Shown: positions 58,875-64,000 of the stretch, in pieces
How the letters are laid out: each line of letters begins with the position of its first letter
How positions within the stretch are numbered: the first letter of the stretch is position 1
Assembly (NCBI GenBank): GCA_934047225.1
Contig: OW203984.1
Coordinates: forward strand, 3,977,201-4,041,200
Source of the DNA: Ypsolopha sequella
Taxonomy: Eukaryota; Arthropoda; Insecta; Lepidoptera; Ypsolophidae
Reading direction: 5' to 3'
DNA: 64,000 nt
Notes under the pieces: model-generated
The model's input: only the letters and a program-made list of their open reading frames with translations
Databases searched by the model: none
Told to the model about the DNA's origin: nothing
Made by a program: the position numbers and the translations under genes

Positions 58875-61800
58875 CTGCGATGGGAAATATCATAATTTAA
58901 TTCAATTCAATTTATTATATGTATACAATTATGGTGGAGATATGCCCTTGCCACAACCGTGTGGAACAGGATGTCGAAAGACTTCATTTCTCAGAATAGT
59001 TGTACCAATGAATTAAAATAGTCCTGCCAGCCGGAACAAGTCACCCAGGCAAGCCTGGTCAGCTGGGGTGATATAGACTAAACCTCACTGAAACCTCAGT
59101 GAGAGGCATATCATGTCCTACACTAAGGACTAAGTTATATAAGCATAACATTTTATAGTATTTTGTATAGCTAGTTTTGAATTGAATTGCATTTTATTGA
59201 ATTGATTATGTTATTTGATCTGTATATATTTATGTTATTAAGCAAATACAATTTTGAATGGATTTGAACTAGATTACTATTATGAAAATTATTATTACTC
59301 AATTTAATGTTTTTAATGTAAAATTATTTTCTCAACTAATAAATAATAATTTTAACACATTAATTTGTGTTAGCTTCAAGGTGTTGTTCCATTTGTGTCC
59401 AAAATACGGCAACAGGACCCACACCCAGTTGTTGGACGTAATAATCGTCGGTGAAAAACGCATGTACCAAGTCTGGACTATGACTTGCATTTCACAGTTC
59501 ACACTTGGGAACACCTTTGACACTCCCTATGTTTAGGGACGAGCAAAGCAAAAGAAAAAGAATATATTTTGAAATTCGTCAACTTGTCCCATTAGGACGA
59601 GCTGACGAGTATAGGACGAGTTAATTACATTCAATTTAATTTCAGTTTAATTGATTCAGCATTATTTGAGATGGACTTCTTTATACAGAATCCGTGAGAG
59701 GTCTTCCAGATATCTACATGTGCACTCACCTCAACTAATTCATCCTCGTTCAAATAAGCCGCGACGCTTGAAATAACTGTGTGCACTGGAGTGTTTGGTG
59801 CGTCTTCTTGTAAACTGAAAACACCATAAATAAAAAATAAAACGGCCTAGTGCGAGTAGGACTCAGGCCCTGAGGGCTCAGTATATATCGTTTAAGAGAC
59901 AAACGTAATCCACTTGCAGTTATTAATTTCCAGCTTAGCATGACACTTGCAATCTAATCATTTCTATATACACAATGAGTCTTATTAAGTTGGTCCATTA
60001 TAACGTCTTAAAGAAATAAAATAGGTAATTTTCAAATTTTTTACAATACCTGTGCTATAAAACGCACTTGTTAACGAAATTTCAAGTTTCTAAGTCAACT
60101 AAAAGTGCCATATAAGTTTTCGTGGTAAGCAGTATGAAATTAATTATAATATATTAAGGAAAATAACTTATTTTCGCACTGAGTAAGAAGCCCGATTTTT
60201 TTACAGCACCACAGGGCCGTAGACTTCTGTAGAATGTTACAGTTTCAACTTGATATGTCAAAAGGGGCCGGAGCAAAAGAGTCTTGACAGACGGACAGAC
60301 AGACAGACAGACGGACAAACAGATGGACGGACAACAAAGTGAACCTATGAGGGTTCCGTTTTTTAATTTTTGGGTAGTCACGGAACTCTTAAGACTGGGC
60401 TAGGGCAAGCTTTTTTAGCCCTTAGGCTTGGTTGGCATCATATCGCATTTCTTATATGCACTCACATAAGTAAAGAAATAATTATTATGTTCTGGCTCTG
60501 TATTTACTTAGTTGATGCTATTTAGCTCCAAATTAAAGAGACAAACGATTTTTAATAGTGTACAAAGGCAAGGGTCTCAACCTTAAAACATACCTTACCT
60601 TAAAAGCCTACTTGTGACCACGACTCGTTACAGAACGATCGCTACGTCAATCTAGTCTTTTAAATAAAAATGTTTTATGTATTGACCTATGTCTTGCGTA
60701 CATCATGGCAGCATGCTTAAGGACCTTCGCCAAATTAGCAGCTCGATGTTTATTGGTACGAATATCGACTGAGATGACGTTAAAATAACGTTCATATCAG
60801 CGCGCAATGCATAGTGGCTGTTACGACGCTAGCTGCGTCCTTGATAGGGCGAAATAGGAGAAAATAATACTTTGCACATGGACGTGATTGTTCGATTGAA
60901 TAATACTATGTTGTGTTTATAGCTATCAAGTTAATCTATTAGTCAAAGCATTAATGAATTAAATCGACTAAGCCGCTTAGGAGCAGTAAGGAATTCAAGC
61001 CAAAATACATCATTCGGTTATTTATTTTTTCATATTGATGTTTTGGTAGTATGAAAATGAAAAATGTTGCATATGTTGTCATAGAGTTGATAATTCATAA
61101 TATATTTTTTTCAATATTTTTGGTTTTGCCATAAACGAGGAGTAGGCTATAGAAAGTACCTACCCATTTGGCGATACTAAGCCCCTTAAGACAAACAATA
61201 CGCTTAGTTATTTGAAATTAAAAACACCTGTAAATGTATAATAACAGTTCTCTTACATTATCCTTATCTCATCTATGTTGTCCATCACAAACTTCATGAC
61301 GATGCCCCCACTCTCAGGATTCCCCAGCAGGGCGTAGCCAATGGCCGTAGGTTTGTCTTGAGTCCTGACTTCGGGCGTCAAGGTCAGTTGCAAGTATCTG
61401 AAACAACATACAGGATTTTATTCTAAAAACCATATACAGTAGCCTGCTTACAAGCTCAGTCATTAACCCTTAAATGCATGAGATTTTATTTTTGTATGAA
61501 ATTGAAAACAGTGATAGAAAAATACCAAAAAAATATAAAAAAAACAGTAAAAAAAATATTTCTTGATTGAAAGGGAAGTTTTATTAGTAAAAAAAAGAAT
61601 ATTATAAATAAATAATAATAATATTTATAATAATATTATAAATAATAAATGAAATTTTTTACATTTTCGTTTTTTTTATTGGGTACTTGTAAAGCTGAAC
61701 AACAAAAGAAACAAAAAACAAAATAAAATAAATGAGTGAATTTTAAATTAAAAAAAAATTAAAGTTATTGCCAAACATATTTTTAGCTCATACAATCATA

Positions 61801-64000
61801 TAATTATAAATTTTGACATAAAATTATGTAAATAATAAATGAAAATTCCTTTGTGCCGTTTTCGACCCAAGATGCATTTAAGGTTTAACCCGCCGATTTG
61901 CTTGCTGTTCAAGAGGCGTCAAAATCACCCTTTTCACGGCATTTTGTACGTCCTTCTACACGAGCAGTCTGTGGGTGAGTTATACGCAAAGACTGTATAA
62001 CGCGCTACGTATCCAATACAACAATGCGTTCAGGGTGCTTTTGGGGCTGCCTCGCTTCTGTAGCGCTTCAGGAATGTTCGCGGAAGCGTATGTGGATTGC
62101 TTTTATGCAACCATGCGCAGGCGGTGCACATCCCTGTTGCGCAGGGTGCGGGCTAGCCGCAACTGTATCTTGAACGAATTCGCGGAACGGTTTGACTGTC
62201 AGTACCTGAATCATTGCAGCATGGTTCATGTACTGACTACCGTCAAAATACTGTTTTAGTTTTTTAATTTCTAATTATTGATGTGTAATTATTATATGTT
62301 TATTTTTGATTTATTGTGTTCTTATGTGTATTGTGTATGTTATAATTATGATCCTAAAGTTGTTCGAAAAAAATGTCATTCTATTATATTCTATTTATTA
62401 ACATTTTTGCTAAGACGACAATAAAATGAAAGACTGCAGTCCAGATCGTGTCTTAGATCCATTATACAGATTAAACGTTACTCGTTTAGACTTGAAAACA
62501 GATAGATAATCAGTGGCGTGCACAGAACTTTTTGCTGGAAATTTTTCATATTTTTTTTATTGTTGTTCTTGACCAATTGTTTGCTTTTCCAGCAAAAAGT
62601 TCTGTGCACGCCACTAGATCTTAGTTTTATTTACTAGATAAAATATGTAATGTAGCACACAATGTATCGCATTTCATGCTTTAATTCCCGAGAGGATTCC
62701 AGAGGTGTTTTTGTGTGTAATTATTGTAAATACAACAGTCGACACTCCTACACCCTTTTTGTGTCCGAGTTTTATGTCCCAACGTGCTAGGATGTCTTAT
62801 CTTATCATAGTACTTCTGGCAAAAATATACACTTTTTGGACATGTAGATTAACCTTAAGTACAGTGTTTTTCTTCATCGTTCAGTTAATCGTAACTATAC
62901 ACATACCTTACAAATACAAATACATATACAAATTATTCATTTGGTTCATGAAAATACATTTGAATTTAATAGGTAATATAACAATAGTAGTAATAGAAAA
63001 ATATATCGACAGAAATAAAATAACTAACTAATATGAGCTTAAGCATACTATCCTATTAACACTAATAAATTATTGTTGTGATCACTATCACCTGCGCTGG
63101 CCTGCAAGACCGTCCTGCAGAGTTAATTAAATGCGATTCACATGGGATTTGGGACAGGGGATCTAAAAAGGCCGACTTGGGTGAATCATAAAACGATTTG
63201 AAAGTAGGATAGAGTAAAAGTTTTTTCACGCGTGCAAAAGAGAGGGCATTAGAACAGAATCAAAATGTGATTCATGCAAAACGGGCTTTTTAGAGGACAA
63301 GGTAAGATAGTATAAATGAAGATTTTTTTTTAAATAACAATTAAAATTAAAATTTAAAAAGCATGCATAACTAGTACAATAGTAACATAAAAATACAATT
63401 CTGTTTGAGGGCGTGTTTGTGTATGTGAGAGAGAGTGTGTGAGGTAAGATGTGTGGGTGGGGGAGTGTAAAATGTATATATTCATATAAATAGCATAAGT
63501 ATTACTGAAATTTCAGCAAAAAGTTCTGTGCACGCCACTGAGTGAGACTATTCTAAGATAGTACTTTTAGAAGATTTTCGACCTAGGGCTCTACCGCGTA
63601 ATTCTCATTTGTATCAACTTCAAGCAAATGCATGCGAAATTCAACGCGTGCAAAAGAGATGGCATGTTAGGCGGGCGTCGTCGCACGCACGTCAAATTTC
63701 AATCTCAAGTTGATGTCGATGAAAATGAGAATTACGCGGTAGACCCGCTGTTCATAGTCCTTATCCTTAAGCCAATTTTGCATATCAATTTTAAAAAACT
63801 TATTGCTGCATACACGACCGACTGGCAGATTCAAACCTTATTTCTTAAAATTGAGAGTCTGCGTCCTATGGACTGAGCTACCGCTGCTCATTTGTCGAAC
63901 CACAATAAATAATATCTAAACAATTTCAAAATGTGGATACCTTTTTATTCAGTTCTATTAATGGGCTTACCTGTTCAGAAGTTCTGTATCTCTGGTAGCA
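58671..64000 (-). CDS. Aminopeptidase N paralogue (gene C), last four exons only
   Basis: Partial gene running in from the right edge. Exons: 64000-63971 (incomplete, reads ATRDTELLNR), 61397-61257 (YLQLTLTPEVRTQDKPTAIG and on), 59814-59730 (LQEDAPNTPVHTVISSVAAY and on), 58874-58671 (starts YENWLHTTQSG, ends in a GPI tail and TAA). Exon lengths 141, 85 and 204 nt compare with 141, 70 and 204 in gene B, and the phases agree, so this is the C-terminal part of a third APN. The end, QLAASAIAVILVTVVAMMA, is a hydrophobic GPI-addition signal preceded by the small residues AARGGAG. The catalytic domain lies outside the window, so activity cannot be judged. Confidence 0.92.
59385..59536 (+). repeat. 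SINE body fragment
   Basis: TACCAAGTCTGGACTATGAC and GACACTCCCT match the body of the SINE at 14780-15001; another fragment at 30930-31035. In the last intron of gene C. Confidence 0.45.
60717..61189. mobile_element. TTAA-flanked MITE, family T3 (copy 2), inverted
   Basis: Inverse of 9225-9698 with both TTAA sites (60717-60720, 61186-61189). Its right end is 68 nt from the gene C exon end at 61257. Confidence 0.7.
61905..62400 (+). mobile_element. LINE reverse-transcriptase C-terminal fragment
   Basis: Reads LYNALRIQYNNAFRVLLGLP, RFCSASGMFAEAYVDCFYAT and MRRRCTSLLRRVRASRN, a well-known C-terminal end of lepidopteran LINE ORF2; stop at 62257, then an AT-rich tail to about 62400. In a gene C intron. 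Confidence 0.7.
62511..62616. mobile_element. Palindromic MITE, family P2 (copy 2)
   Basis: A 106-bp hairpin with arms CAGTGGCGTGCACAGAACTT and inverse. A single end of the same family lies at 63514-63540 (CAGCAAAAAGTTCTGTGCAC). Confidence 0.75.
63586..63746. mobile_element. Palindromic MITE, family P1 (copy 3)
   Basis: The same element in opposite orientation to the other two copies, with both terminal repeats intact (GGGCTCTACCGCGTAATTCT ... GAATTACGCGGTAGACCC). It lies in the intron between the last two-but-one exons of gene C. The overlapping ORF at 63628-63876 is chance. Confidence 0.7.

Noticed and set aside
63628..63876. 82-residue ORF
   Set aside because: First half lies in MITE P1 copy 3, second half in a SINE fragment.

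Overview
The window looks like nuclear DNA of a moth or butterfly (Lepidoptera). It is AT-rich, the genes have long introns, non-autonomous transposons and LINE tails are very dense, and one element has the layout of the lepidopteran Lep1-type Helitron (A|TC start, CTAG|T end). The species cannot be told from the sequence.

The host genes I can support are three tandem, head-to-tail aminopeptidase N (APN) genes, all on the minus strand. They encode secreted, GPI-anchored M1-family zinc exopeptidases of the larval midgut brush border; members of this family are also known as Bt Cry-toxin receptors. Gene A (about 38.1 to 8.1 kb) has a non-coding first exon and 13 coding exons that join in frame to 862 codons; its last exon was not found and probably lies left of the window. 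Gene B (about 57.7 to 39.25 kb) is complete: a non-coding first exon and 15 coding exons that sum to 2844 nt, or 947 residues plus stop, with a signal peptide and a GPI tail. Gene C (64.0 to 58.6 kb) shows only its last four exons. Gene B starts about 0.9 kb from the poly(A) signal of C, and gene A starts about 1.1 kb from that of B, as expected for an array built by tandem duplication. Both visible promoters carry three GATA-type motifs within about 60 bp, which fits midgut expression.

The rest is introns and short intergenic DNA filled with mobile elements. There are three families of TTAA-flanked (piggyBac-like) MITEs with 12 copies, two hAT-like elements with target duplications, a Helitron with two TTAA MITEs nested in it, a second Helitron end, several palindromic MITE families, tRNA-derived SINEs, and many 3' ends of non-LTR retrotransposons, including a reverse-transcriptase-coding copy at 33.3-35.4 kb inside the first intron of gene A.

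I see no new biological system of the operon or defence type. The points most worth checking are: an intron block shared by the equivalent introns of genes A and B, which also gives the empty site of a MITE; several MITEs lying 13-53 nt from splice sites of both genes; the change of the GAMEN exopeptidase motif to GATEN in gene B; and long perfect or near-perfect palindromes inside the hAT elements. No CRISPR array, rRNA or functional tRNA gene was seen.
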